Assembly: GCA_947169385.1 (NCBI GenBank)
Contig: CAMVPR010000002.1
Location: forward strand, 1 to 64,000
Length of the DNA stretch: 64,000 nt
Source of the DNA: an uncultured Lachnospiraceae bacterium
GTDB taxonomy: Bacteria; Bacillota; Clostridia; Lachnospirales; Lachnospiraceae
Reading direction: 5' to 3'
Part shown: positions 27,513 to 36,075 of the stretch, in pieces
Numbering within the stretch: position 1 is the first letter of the stretch
Layout of the letters: every line of letters begins with the position of its first letter
The notes under the pieces: model-generated
The model's input: only the letters and a program-made list of their open reading frames with translations
Databases searched by the model: none
What the model was told of the DNA's origin: nothing
Position numbers and translations under genes: made by a program

Positions 27513-28820
27513 CTATTCGTTAGAAAGTGGAAGGCTTACTCTTGTCATAAAGCCTTCATTCTCACCGGTAATAAAGTTAACCTTTCCGTGAGCCTTGTAC
27601 ACTCTGTCTCTAATCCCTCTGATTCCGTTGTTCTCTTTAAGTTTCTTGACTCCCTTGCCGTTGTCTCCGACAATCATATCAAGCGAATCTTCCTTAAATC
27701 TCAGTATGACATTCATACTTGTAGCCTCTGCATACTTATGAGTGTTGGTAATACATTCTCTTAATGTATCATATACAATCCTAGAAAGCGGTGAATATCT
27801 CTCATCATCCTCGCCTTTTACGATAACGGAAATATCAAGTTCCTTGACCTGGTTGACAAGCTGCATAACAGCCTTCGTCACAAGTTCGTAACTCTCTTCC
27901 TCCTTCATGGAGTTAATAGACTCCCTAAGCTCCTTAATTCCGTTGCTCGTCAATTCCCTGGCATCCTTTAGATAAGAAGAAGCCTTGTCATAATCTTCAT
28001 TTGAAAGAGCCACATCCGCAAGCTTGATGTAAGAGTTAAGCATCGTGAGTGTATGCCCTTGCGTGTCATGCACTCGCTGAGCTATAGCATTGCGTTCCTC
28101 AGAAAGAGCAAGCTTGACATTGGCTACCTCTAACTTTCTTGTTACATCAACGTCTAAGAATCTATAGACAATCGTTGCCCTCAAGGTAAGAACCGCCGCA
28201 ATTCCAAATCCTACCGATGTTATATCATACTTAACCGACACGATTCCAAAAAGTCTAAGCGCATTAAATATAAGAGGGAAAAAAGCTGCTGCAAGCACAA
28301 GACCTCTCGCCTTAACGCTCTCTTTCTTGGTCTTCCTCATATAAAGATAAAGCACTACAACACCGGAAATAACGTAAAGATAAGTTGTTCCGATATTAGT
28401 GTAAAAAAGAATACCGTACCCTACTCTGGTCATATTAAAATCGCCATAGTACAAATGATGAAACGGATTAGACAGTTGCATCAACTCGTGAAACAGCGAA
28501 GTCAATATCGTCACCGGCCAAAACATCCTAAAAAGCTTATACTTAACGTCAATAATTGTGTACTCAGCCACGAACTTGTACCACAGTGTTCCGACAAGAC
28601 ATAGTCCTGTGTTACCTATCGCATAAGCTATATCAAGCATATATGTCTTGCTCGCCAAAACAATCATAAGCTGAGACGCGCACCACACAAATATAGACGC
28701 CTCGAACCAATAGTAATATCTGTTATATTTGCATTTTCTTCCTAAAAGCCTGAGCACCGTCATAGATACTGCGATCATGACGGTGACAAGCATAAATATT
28801 ATTCCATATACGTAGTCCAT
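27513..28820 (-). CDS. sensor histidine kinase, NarX/DesK type with 7TM-like sensor
   Basis: 435 aa. About 7 membrane segments fill residues 1-225 (7TM-type kinase sensor). The HisKA_3 dimer box carries the phosphorylatable His in RNAIAQRVHDTQGHTLTMLNSY; the HATPase has ECITNTHKYAEAT and DNGKGVKKLKENNGIRGIRDRV. This class phosphorylates NarL-type regulators, and the partner is encoded immediately downstream. The membrane sensor suggests detection of an envelope or lipid signal, not a soluble ligand (inference). RBS AAGGAG precedes the start. Confidence 0.92.
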   Translation of the reverse strand: MDYVYGIIFMLVTVMIAVSMTVLRLLGRKCKYNRYYYWFEASIFVWCASQLMIVLASKTYMLDIAYAIGNTGLCLVGTLWYKFVAEYTIIDVKYKLFRMFWPVTILTSLFHELMQLSNPFHHLYYGDFNMTRVGYGILFYTNIGTTYLYVISGVVVLYLYMRKTKKESVKARGLVLAAAFFPLIFNALRLFGIVSVKYDITSVGFGIAAVLTLRATIVYRFLDVDVTRKLEVANVKLALSEERNAIAQRVHDTQGHTLTMLNSYIKLADVALSNEDYDKASSYLKDARELTSNGIKELRESINSMKEEESYELVTKAVMQLVNQVKELDISVIVKGEDDERYSPLSRIVYDTLRECITNTHKYAEATSMNVILRFKEDSLDMIVGDNGKGVKKLKENNGIRGIRDRVYKAHGKVNFITGENEGFMTRVSLPLSNE

Positions 28821-28829
28821 ACTATCTCC

Positions 28830-30557
28830 TTAAGCTCTCTTCCACTCTCTCGTTGCTGCAAATGCAATAAGTGCCAATCCTACCACGAAGAGGTATACCC
28901 ACCAGCTGATTGAAAGCCAGAAGTCTCTTGTCTGATAAATAACCAAAGCACACATTGTAAGAGCTGATAATACAACATATCTCTTGCTCTCTTTAAGGGC
29001 TCCCAGTGCCAATGCAATAAGCGCTGCAACGCCTGTATAGAGAAGTGTGAAGATGTCTCCATCATCTAGATTATAAGACAGATTTCCTAAAAATACCATA
29101 GTAACAATTACAAATTGAATATTTCTTATTGTTTTCTCTTCTGTTTCTTTCAGTAAGTATTTAAGAGCAAATGCAGCCAAGAGAAACGAAGTACTCATTA
29201 TCTGCATGTAAAAGCTTGTTTCTGTACCCAGGATAGTATGAGAATCATTGACAACATCTAAGAATCCCACACACGATACTGCATTTAAAAGATTGATAAC
29301 ACCTAAAACTCTTTTAACCTTCTCTGAATGCACCATAAGGGATACGGTAAGAAGTGTGAAGATTATAAAGATCATGAAACAACTTCCATCACCGATATCG
29401 TAGATTTCATCATTTGCAACATATATAACGCCGACAACAGCATTTGCCAAAGTATACTTAACGAAATCCATCATCTTGAAGTTACTTGAATAACCGCTAT
29501 AGGTTCCAAGATCCAAGGTATCATCAAAGCTTCTCTCATTAAATGCGTTCTGCTTAACGAGCATCATGCCGAAGCACACTGCCGTGATTAACGGAACATA
29601 TGGGAGATCGTACAAGAAAAACTGAGCTATCCACATGCATATTGTAATTGAAAATGATATAAAGAGCGCCTCGATTCTGTCTAAGAGAAGTAATGTTGCA
29701 AGTAAGAAGAAGTATACAACTATTGCAAGCAAATCCTCATCAATGGCTGCATAGCGAGTACATACAAACTCATTTAAGTCAGCTACAAATGTGATCAAAG
29801 CTATTACGAAGAACCCGATTGAGAATGTCTGGCAGATTCTGAATCCCCTTTCCCCGTGTTTATCTCTGCTATGAAGATATGTCATTGTTGATGCTGCAAA
29901 TGTAACCGCTGCCATAAACATCGCTACGTTGTCATCAACTCTAGCGTACCCCATCTGAAATACAGTCATCACTGTAATTAACATGCTAATTGAAAACTGC
30001 ACCCAGTAAAGTATGGTTACCGCAAGCTTCATATTGTCATACGAATTTAAGAAGATGTAAAGAGCGGTCACTCCCAAAAATAGAAGTCCAGAGAGCAATA
30101 CAAACATTGCAAATGATTCATTTAACACACCCATAAGGAACGGAAGTGGTTGAAGCATTACTACGCTTGTGACAACGTCAATTGCATTTTTAACGAAGAA
30201 TAGTCTGAAAAGAAGTAATGACACTACCGTTACATCTGCAAATATTAAAAGCAATGCGTTGGTGTGCGCCTGATGAGCGTGGATTCCGCCGAGGGCGAGC
30301 ACGCTGAATGCTCCGATGAATATTGCACCTAAGTAATAGAACACTGATGATACTGCTGTTAGATTCTTCTTCACTCTGAATAACCTGCTTGTTGTGAAGA
30401 AGCCGGCTGCTACTATGAGTAACATTGCATCCTTAGCAAGATCTGACATATAATTCCAGCTCTTAGTGATAAACAAACCAACCGCTACCACTACGAATAC
30501 AATGCCAACACCCATAAGTATCCTTGTTATTGTTGTTTGATAATTCTTTGTATCCAT
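28830..30557 (-). CDS. polytopic membrane protein, DUF2157-like
   Basis: 575 aa with about 14-16 hydrophobic segments in paired array and short loops. The N-terminus (RILMGVGIVFVVVAVGLFITKSWNYMSDLAKDAMLLI) matches the DUF2157 pattern, in which a membrane segment is followed by an NW-like motif. No catalytic residues are evident. It is the first gene of an operon with the 7TM histidine kinase and NarL-type regulator, 9 bp from the kinase gene, so it could be a co-sensor, a transporter or the target of the system. Function unknown. Confidence 0.75.
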   Translation of the reverse strand: MDTKNYQTTITRILMGVGIVFVVVAVGLFITKSWNYMSDLAKDAMLLIVAAGFFTTSRLFRVKKNLTAVSSVFYYLGAIFIGAFSVLALGGIHAHQAHTNALLLIFADVTVVSLLLFRLFFVKNAIDVVTSVVMLQPLPFLMGVLNESFAMFVLLSGLLFLGVTALYIFLNSYDNMKLAVTILYWVQFSISMLITVMTVFQMGYARVDDNVAMFMAAVTFAASTMTYLHSRDKHGERGFRICQTFSIGFFVIALITFVADLNEFVCTRYAAIDEDLLAIVVYFFLLATLLLLDRIEALFISFSITICMWIAQFFLYDLPYVPLITAVCFGMMLVKQNAFNERSFDDTLDLGTYSGYSSNFKMMDFVKYTLANAVVGVIYVANDEIYDIGDGSCFMIFIIFTLLTVSLMVHSEKVKRVLGVINLLNAVSCVGFLDVVNDSHTILGTETSFYMQIMSTSFLLAAFALKYLLKETEEKTIRNIQFVIVTMVFLGNLSYNLDDGDIFTLLYTGVAALIALALGALKESKRYVVLSALTMCALVIYQTRDFWLSISWWVYLFVVGLALIAFAATREWKRA

Positions 30558-30646
30558 AAGAATCCCTCCTTAAAGCGCCGTAGCGCATGAATTACTTTAT
30601 CTTATGGGTACATTATATGTTTTATCCCTACCTCCTTAAAGTGTCG

Positions 30647-30681
30647 TTTGTCACCATGTAGGATGTCTTGCGAGTGACAAA
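30647..30681. promoter_or_regulatory. 8-bp inverted repeat upstream of the DUF2157-like operon
   Basis: TTTGTCAC (30647-30654), 19-bp spacer, GTGACAAA (30674-30681), about 90 bp upstream of the operon start and upstream of a TATAAT (minus strand, about 30611-30616). The geometry suits a dimeric regulator, for example the operon's own NarL-type protein. Confidence 0.5.
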
Positions 30682-30711
30682 TGTAACTCCCCTTACGGGC
30701 GGGATATTAAC

Positions 30712-30758
30712 GTCATCCTGAGCGCAGCGAAGGATCTTTGCCCTTCGAAGAAGGGCAA
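30712..30758. repeat. family B copy
   Basis: GTCATCCTGAGCGCAGCGAA followed by GGATCTTTGCCCTTCGAAGA and AGGGCAA; inverted relative to 6701-6749. Confidence 0.85.
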
Positions 30759-30764
30759 TAAAAA

Positions 30765-30789
30765 AAGCTGCAGTCAATAACCGCAGCTT
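30765..30789 (-). terminator. terminator of the small secreted protein gene
   Basis: AAGCTGC / GCAGCTT stem with an 11-nt loop, followed on the minus strand by UUUUUUUAUU; 18 bp past the stop at 30807. Confidence 0.8.
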
Positions 30790-30806
30790 CATAGTATTAA
30801 CTTATT

Positions 30807-31277
30807 CTACTTTAATACGTTATCATCACTTACAGGAATGGTAGTCTTTGCAAGTGAGGCACTTCCGGAGTATGTATCTTTCATCTTAGATTTCTTCCAG
30901 GTACCATAATATTCTACCTGTTTCTTACTTACGGTTTGAAACATATACTTGCTTCCGATGGATGACTTAGCTTTAATTCTGTAACAGTTCTTTTTCTTCT
31001 TGACCTTCTCTACCTTAATTATCTTATCTTTATGATCAAGTCTAAATTCTCCATTACTGGCATGACCATACTTGATATAATTCTTAGTAAACATAACATA
31101 GAACTGCGGCTGTAGCTCGCCTCCAAACTCACCCATTGAATTAGTGGCCCAAGTTCCCTTTAGGTACTTGGCAGCTGATGATTTAGTGCTTGCACTTACA
31201 GATGTGCTGTTAAAACATAGTGACACGCCTAATAATAACAATAAACCAATTGCTATTAATCTTGTTATTCTCTTCAT
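30807..31277 (-). CDS. small secreted protein, unknown function
   Basis: 156 aa. A clear signal peptide (ITRLIAIGLLLLLGVSL) with cleavage likely after SVSAS near residue 31. The mature 125 residues are very basic, with GTWATNSMGEFGGELQPQFYVMFTKNYIKYGH and a later GTWKKSKMKD, a spacing reminiscent of small beta-barrel lipocalin/META-like secreted proteins, though no family can be named. No lipobox Cys. Monocistronic with its own terminator. Confidence 0.75.
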   Translation of the reverse strand: MKRITRLIAIGLLLLLGVSLCFNSTSVSASTKSSAAKYLKGTWATNSMGEFGGELQPQFYVMFTKNYIKYGHASNGEFRLDHKDKIIKVEKVKKKKNCYRIKAKSSIGSKYMFQTVSKKQVEYYGTWKKSKMKDTYSGSASLAKTTIPVSDDNVLK

Positions 31278-31350
31278 GGTAATTCCTCCGAAATTTATTA
31301 TTCTGTTTCGCTATATTATGCTAAATCACAACATTTGTCAACATAAATAT

Positions 31351-31413
31351 GTCATCCTTAGGATCTAAACAACGAAATTCTTAATAAGATTCTTCGCTTC
31401 GCTCAGAATGACA
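31351..31413. repeat. family B full palindromic copy
   Basis: Starts GTCATCCTTAGGATCT and ends TTCGCTTCGCTCAGAATGAC plus AT, the two outer arms being inverted versions of each other. Confidence 0.75.
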
Positions 31414-31425
31414 TGAATGTCAACA

Positions 31426-32343
31426 TTATACCACCACATTATCATTTGACTCAGACACAACAGTACTATCATCAGCATTCGTACCCAACTTATATGATGG
31501 ATAATTATCTATCGCCATCTGCACCTGATACTCGTTAAGCTCAATCTCGACGTCGACAATATTACCTGACTCCGGGAGTCTAACATGAATTACCGCGTAA
31601 TGCTGATACTCTTCCGATGAATAAATGCCATCTTCATACTTCTTAAGTCTTACGACCTTTCTCGTTAACCCCTCTACCAACCTATAATCAATGGCATATA
31701 TCTTCTTCTCAGTAAACGCATGAATATGAGTCGTACCAAATGCAAGACCGTTCTTCTTATAAGTTAACATGCGACTCTTGATATAAGAAGCTTGCAACGC
31801 ATCATAATCAATATCTTTCTTTAGCCATCTTCTAACCGGCATTCCAATATATAGTGAAATCTCCATATAAAGTAACGCTCCAAAGATTGACACGCCGATT
31901 AACGCAACCACGTACCTTCCCATCATAAGAGCACACACGCTGCAAAACATCAAGAACACTAGAAACGCGCTCCACATCAGATACTCACGTCGCCTGAATC
32001 TCTTTAGAAGATCCTGTTTCATATTCATAAACACAGGTCGCTCAAACGGATGTTGATTGATGTATTCCACGTACTTAGCATGCCATTCAGAGCTTTCAAA
32101 ATAATCTCCTTCAGTTATACTCCTGTTAACCTGAATTGCCTTAGCATCTGACTTCTTCTCTTTATTATACGCATAAATAAAGTACCCGATTATCGCAGGG
32201 CACACTATTACTGCCCCTATTATGCCCGAATAATCATCTCTTATTATAACAAGCCCCACACCTATAATAATGGTTGCAATTATATAAAATACTAATTCTT
32301 TAAATGTCATAGCATGAGGAAATGCTTTTTGGTTGTTCATCAT
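31426..32343 (-). CDS. membrane protein of unknown function with two TM pairs
   Basis: 305 aa. Hydrophobic segments lie at about 15-33, 38-56, 118-140 and 142-165. The C-terminal 130 residues are soluble and begin with DALQASYIKSRMLTYKKNGLAFGTTHIHAFTEKKIYAIDY, a beta-rich layout comparable to YcxB-like bacterial PH-fold tails (weak resemblance). The end is Ser/Asp/Val-rich. The start is ATG 32343 or the next codon, both Met, with GGAG ahead. The upstream ATPase gene is 31 bp away in the same direction, so co-transcription is possible. Confidence 0.7.
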   Translation of the reverse strand: MMNNQKAFPHAMTFKELVFYIIATIIIGVGLVIIRDDYSGIIGAVIVCPAIIGYFIYAYNKEKKSDAKAIQVNRSITEGDYFESSEWHAKYVEYINQHPFERPVFMNMKQDLLKRFRRREYLMWSAFLVFLMFCSVCALMMGRYVVALIGVSIFGALLYMEISLYIGMPVRRWLKKDIDYDALQASYIKSRMLTYKKNGLAFGTTHIHAFTEKKIYAIDYRLVEGLTRKVVRLKKYEDGIYSSEEYQHYAVIHVRLPESGNIVDVEIELNEYQVQMAIDNYPSYKLGTNADDSTVVSESNDNVVV

Positions 32344-32374
32344 TTACTATCTCCATATACAATCATTTTACTTA

Positions 32375-33709
32375 TTATACATTATGTTTAGGTCTTAAAA
32401 ACATCACCATGTAATGTGGCAGACTTAACTTAGATTCCTTAAGACCAACATTTCCAGTTATATACTTATAGCCTACAGTTGGTTTATAATTCTCAATAAA
32501 CTCATTAAGCGACTTAGTCGAATTGTTCCCCGCTTTAACCTCGATTGGAATCACCTCTCCATCTTTTTCTATAAGGAATTCCAATTCCCTATCATCATTT
32601 GGCTTATAATAATATAAATGATATCCGTTCTTAACAAGTTCACACGCTATAGCGTTCTCGTAGACGCCACCTTTAAAAAATCCTCTAATAGAGTTATTCA
32701 ATATGGCTCTTTTTGTTTCAAATCCATACATCTCGCATAAAAGTCCGGTATCATTTGCATATAACTTAAATTGCTCTTCCTTGGCATATGCCAACAATGG
32801 AATCTCAGGAGTTGTAATATTATAACAGGGATTAACAAGCGAGGAATCTATAAGCCACTGAACGCTTCCACCATATTTCTTACTTGTAGACTTCTTCTCT
32901 ACAATCGAGTACTGAAACTTCTTTACCTCTTTAGCCAACTGTATAGGGATAGTGTCATAACACGCCCTAACCTTAGTCTTCTCTGCTCCTTTAGCATGCT
33001 TAGAAATGTCTAGCTTATAGTTATCAAGTATCTGCTTCTGAATCTTAGATACTTCACTGAAATCATGATGGTTAACGTACGATTCTACTACCTCCGGCAT
33101 TCCACCAACAACTATGAATTCTCTAAATAACTGAGTATACTTATCATTGATTGAATTCGGAACTACTTCCATTGATTTATAATAATCATTAAGCAAACTA
33201 ATTGCTTCCTTGTTATATCCATCCGCCCACAAGAATTCCTCAAAATCCATAGGGAAGAGTGTTATGAACTCCTCATATCCCGTCGGAATCGATATCGGTT
33301 CCTCAGCAGCATCATCACCATTCTCAGCATAAGTGAGTCCTAAAAGGCTTCCTGAAGTAATTATATCAAATCTACCATCTTCAGATAAAAACTTAACTGC
33401 AGTTCTAGCATTACCACAGTTCTGTATCTCATCCAAAAAAATGAGTGTTTTACCGGGAATAAGTGTAACTCCTCTAACTTGAGCTGATAATCTTTTATAT
33501 ATCTCTTCTGCCGACAATTCACCATCAAAAATATCTTTATATTCCGGACTAAGAATAAAATTCAGTTCAATAAATGATTCATACTCATTCCTTCCAAATT
33601 CTCTAACTATGTAAGTCTTGCCTACCTGCCTAGCTCCTTTAATCATTAAGGGCTTCTTACTGTTACTGTTCTTCCACGCAAGAAGTCTATTATATATCTT
33701 CCTTTTCAT
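32375..33709 (-). CDS. AAA-type ATPase with DUF4143 C-terminus
   Basis: 444 aa. Walker A is GARQVGKTYIVREF at 24-37, Walker B TLIFLDEIQNC, sensor ITSGSLLG. The C-terminal third is DUF4143 (ETKRAILNNSIRGFFKGGVYENAIACELVKNGYHLYYYKPNDDRELEFLIEKDGEVIPIEVK), in which the E-x-D-FL-I...E-V-K pattern resembles a PD-(D/E)XK nuclease core. Such ATPases are very common in Firmicutes and Bacteroidetes in many copies; their biology is unsettled and a role in mobile DNA or defence has been suggested. Own promoter. Confidence 0.9.
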   Translation of the reverse strand: MKRKIYNRLLAWKNSNSKKPLMIKGARQVGKTYIVREFGRNEYESFIELNFILSPEYKDIFDGELSAEEIYKRLSAQVRGVTLIPGKTLIFLDEIQNCGNARTAVKFLSEDGRFDIITSGSLLGLTYAENGDDAAEEPISIPTGYEEFITLFPMDFEEFLWADGYNKEAISLLNDYYKSMEVVPNSINDKYTQLFREFIVVGGMPEVVESYVNHHDFSEVSKIQKQILDNYKLDISKHAKGAEKTKVRACYDTIPIQLAKEVKKFQYSIVEKKSTSKKYGGSVQWLIDSSLVNPCYNITTPEIPLLAYAKEEQFKLYANDTGLLCEMYGFETKRAILNNSIRGFFKGGVYENAIACELVKNGYHLYYYKPNDDRELEFLIEKDGEVIPIEVKAGNNSTKSLNEFIENYKPTVGYKYITGNVGLKESKLSLPHYMVMFLRPKHNV

Positions 33710-33740
33710 ACAATCACCTCAACATTTGATTGACAACTAT

Positions 33741-33769
33741 ACAATACGCTAAATACAAGGCTTTGTCAA
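33741..33769 (-). promoter_or_regulatory. sigma-A promoter of the DUF4143 ATPase gene
   Basis: TTGACA, 17-bp spacer, TATTGT on the minus strand. It begins 2 bp from the tandem repeat array 33771-33907. Confidence 0.65.
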
Positions 33770-33770
33770 C

Positions 33771-33884
33771 AAAAAGGAATAAAATCGGAGGTTAGATTTC
33801 TCGAAAAAGGAATAGAATCGGAGGTTAAATTTCTTGAAAAAGGAATAGAATCGGAGGTTGGTTTTCACAAAAAAGGAATAAAAT
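33771..33884. repeat. tandem repeat of terminator-arm sequence, 32-33 bp period
   Basis: Copies start at 33771, 33804, 33837 and 33869/33870, each AAAAAGGAATARAATCGGAG plus GTT. The last copy forms the left arm of the hydrogenase terminator. The first three repeat its arm and T-tract on the minus strand without the other arm. Confidence 0.9.
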
Positions 33885-33907
33885 CGGAGGTTGGCAACCA
33901 ACCTCCG
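33885..33907 (-). terminator. terminator of the hydrogenase gene
   Basis: Perfect 10-bp stem CGGAGGTTGG / CCAACCTCCG, loop CAA, followed on the minus strand by AUUUUAUUCCUUUUUU; 6 bp past the stop at 33914. Confidence 0.9.
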
Positions 33908-33913
33908 TCATAT

Positions 33914-35467
33914 TTAATCCTGATTAGGTGCTTCAAATAAATCTTCTTCCAGATCAGCTAGAATATCCTGATAGTCGCTCTGGCTCGAGTGCTGGTTCGT
34001 ACTGACTTTCTTATGCTGATTAACAGCAGCTGTTGACTTGGCAATAGGCTGTATGGTTCCGGCACCGGCAACACAACCGCCCGGACACGCCATACCTTCT
34101 AATAGATATCCATTATACTTACCGGTCTTAGCAACCGTAAGCATCTTGCGACACTCTGCTAAACCTTGCGCAGCCTGTACTTTGATCTCTCCGGCTTCAG
34201 GATGATTCTCCTTTATATAATTGACAACTGCAGAAGCAACACCGCCGCTGACAGCGAAACCTCTACCGTCTGCAGACGCTCCATGCATTGCATCATACTC
34301 TTCTAAATCTTCAAAATTGACATTCTTAGCTTCAAACATTCCCATTACTTCTTCAAATGTCAAAACAAAGTCTATATCACTTCTGATTGATCGTCTACTC
34401 GCCTCTAACTTCTTAGCAGAACAAGGTCCGATAAATGCAACCTTACATCCCGGATGTTCTCTCTTCAACAATCTACCGGTTAATACCATCGGTGTCAGCG
34501 CCATCGATATGCATTTGGCTTCTTCAGGGAACAACTTCTTAGCCATAACTGACCATGCAGGGCAACAAGATGTAGCCATAAACGGAAGCTCATCAGGGAC
34601 CTCTCTTAAGAAGGCCTCTCCCTCTTCTATCGTGCAAAGATCTGCACCGATTGCCACCTCAACAGCATCTTCAAATCCCAACTTCTTAAAAGCAACTCTT
34701 ATCTTCTCGGGAGTTAACTTCTTGCCAAACTGACCCGCAACAGCAGGTGCAATCGCCGCATACACCGGAACATCACTTCGTATAGCCTGGATAGTCTGAA
34801 AAATCTGAGCTTTATCAGCGATTGCTCCAAATGGGCAATTAGCCAAACACATTCCACACGATACACACTCTTCCTGGTTAATCTCAGCTCTTCCGTGCTC
34901 ATCAGACTTAATTGCGTTCATTCCGCAAGCCTCTGCACAAGGACGTTTAAGCTTTATGATGGCGTTATATGGACACACCTTAGCACATTTGCCACATTTG
35001 ATACATTTGCTTTGATCTATATAAGAACGACCATGTTTAAATGTTATCGCATCTTTCGGACACACTTCCTGACACGGATGAGCCAAGCAGCCTTGACAAT
35101 ACTCAGTTACACGCACCTCATTATCCGGACAAGCGTGACAAGCGAATTTAATAATATTTATAAGCGGAGGCTGATAGTACTTCTCAGGCTTAACGCATTC
35201 CTCGGCACCTGTAGATACAGGAGAATGTTCAGCTGCAGTTCTAAGCGGAAGTCCCATAGCAAGCCTCATTCTCTCTTTAACTATCGCCCTCTCTAAGAAC
35301 ACGCTCTCTCTATATATAGACACTTCTCCCGGAATAATGCGGTACGGAATCTGCTCCATCTCAGACAGACTTCCCTCCTCATATTCGTATGAAAGCTTTG
35401 CAACTTCAGAGAATACTTTCTTTCTGATTTCGTTAACTGTAGTAGTAATTCCTCGCATGGAAGCCAT
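33914..35467 (-). CDS. [FeFe]-hydrogenase-type protein, group B-like
   Basis: 517 aa from ATG 35467 (GAAGGAGA 7 nt ahead). An N-terminal region of 110 residues is followed by four Cys-rich 4Fe-4S motif groups (about 110-215: CQGCLAHPCQEVCPKD, CIKCGKCAKVCP, CAEACGMNA, CVSCGMCLANCP). H-cluster motifs are L1 TSCCPAW (299-305), L2 GPCSAKKLE (347-355) and L3 EGMACPGGCVAGAG (457-470). The Ala in L1 and Gly in L2 instead of the group A TSCCPGW and MPC suggest the poorly characterised group B. It may oxidise or evolve H2 with ferredoxin, or sense H2. No maturase (HydEFG) or Nuo-like partner is nearby. Confidence 0.9.
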   Translation of the reverse strand: MASMRGITTTVNEIRKKVFSEVAKLSYEYEEGSLSEMEQIPYRIIPGEVSIYRESVFLERAIVKERMRLAMGLPLRTAAEHSPVSTGAEECVKPEKYYQPPLINIIKFACHACPDNEVRVTEYCQGCLAHPCQEVCPKDAITFKHGRSYIDQSKCIKCGKCAKVCPYNAIIKLKRPCAEACGMNAIKSDEHGRAEINQEECVSCGMCLANCPFGAIADKAQIFQTIQAIRSDVPVYAAIAPAVAGQFGKKLTPEKIRVAFKKLGFEDAVEVAIGADLCTIEEGEAFLREVPDELPFMATSCCPAWSVMAKKLFPEEAKCISMALTPMVLTGRLLKREHPGCKVAFIGPCSAKKLEASRRSIRSDIDFVLTFEEVMGMFEAKNVNFEDLEEYDAMHGASADGRGFAVSGGVASAVVNYIKENHPEAGEIKVQAAQGLAECRKMLTVAKTGKYNGYLLEGMACPGGCVAGAGTIQPIAKSTAAVNQHKKVSTNQHSSQSDYQDILADLEEDLFEAPNQD

Positions 35468-35570
35468 GTCAAAATCTCCTTCAAATTATTGTCAAATTTT
35501 ATCAAACAGCACTTATGATAGCACATAATGATATAAAAATCAAAAACATAATACTGATACCGTGTCACCC

Positions 35571-35620
35571 GTAGCGGCGAACATCGTTCGCCATTTATGG
35601 AGCACAATGTGCTCCGCTAC
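35571..35620. repeat. family A full unit
   Basis: Canonical 50-bp copy with spacer ATTTAT, upstream of the hydrogenase gene. Confidence 0.92.
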
Positions 35621-35636
35621 AATTATACCGTCACCC

Positions 35637-35660
35637 GTAGCGGCGAACATCGTTCGCCAT
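35637..35660. repeat. family A half-unit
   Basis: GTAGCGGCGAACATCGTTCG plus CCAT, 16 bp after the full copy and in the same orientation; both are preceded by GTCACCC. Confidence 0.88.
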
Positions 35661-35676
35661 GGATCTTAATTTTTTG

Positions 35677-35705
35677 TTGGAATCGGATTCTTAGTATGTT
35701 ATCAT
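35677..35705 (+). promoter_or_regulatory. promoter of the DUF1653 gene
   Basis: TTGGAA, 17-bp spacer, TATCAT, about 35 bp ahead of the start. It begins right after the repeat block. Confidence 0.6.
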
Positions 35706-35739
35706 TTAAACATATTATTTATCATATAGGAGTACAATC

Positions 35740-36006
35740 ATGAACACACGTGAATTTAAACCGGGAGACATTGTTAAACATTTTAAGAGAGAGACATTAA
35801 GCGCCGAAGAACTTGCAACCAATATGTACCTTTATCAGATTATTGGTATTGCAGAGCACACAGAAACCAAGGAGAAACTCATCGTGTATAAGGCACTCTA
35901 CGATAAAGACTTTATGTGTGCCAGACCTTACGATATGTTTATGAGCGAAGTCGACCGCGAGAAATATCCGGACATTAAACAAAAATACAGATTTGAGCTT
36001 AACTAG
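35740..36006 (+). CDS. DUF1653 domain protein
   Basis: 88 aa, the whole length being the DUF1653 fold: FKPGDIVKHFKRETLSAEE ... YLYQIIGIAEHTETKEKLIVYKALYDKDFMCARPYDMFMSEVDREKYP. The conserved H-x-G-x-Y/V-x-V pattern and the P-x-x-x-F segment fit the family, small SH3-like beta barrels of unknown function found across bacteria. RBS AGGAG. A small monocistronic plus-strand gene between two minus-strand blocks. Confidence 0.9.
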   Translation: MNTREFKPGDIVKHFKRETLSAEELATNMYLYQIIGIAEHTETKEKLIVYKALYDKDFMCARPYDMFMSEVDREKYPDIKQKYRFELN

Positions 36007-36017
36007 TTCAAATCTGT
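35987..36017. terminator. hairpin over the DUF1653 stop codon
   Basis: ACAGATTTGA / TCAAATCTGT, 10-bp perfect stem with an 11-nt loop containing the TAG. The U-tract is better on the minus strand, so its direction is unclear. Confidence 0.45.
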
Positions 36018-36075
36018 ACAATTAAACCTCTTCGATAGCCAAAGTCAAGCCACACCTTACAACACCCGGCAAATA

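Noticed and set aside
27192..27764. 190-codon plus-strand frame across the regulator/kinase junction
   Set aside because: Antisense shadow of two genes with intact motifs; Ser-rich composition is typical of such shadows here.
33771..33907. CRISPR-like look of the regular 32-33 bp repeats
   Set aside because: Units are adjacent with no unique spacers, and the last one is part of a terminator. No cas genes nearby.
35293..35607. 104-codon minus-strand frame upstream of the hydrogenase gene
   Set aside because: It starts in a family A repeat and overlaps the hydrogenase N-terminus in another frame.
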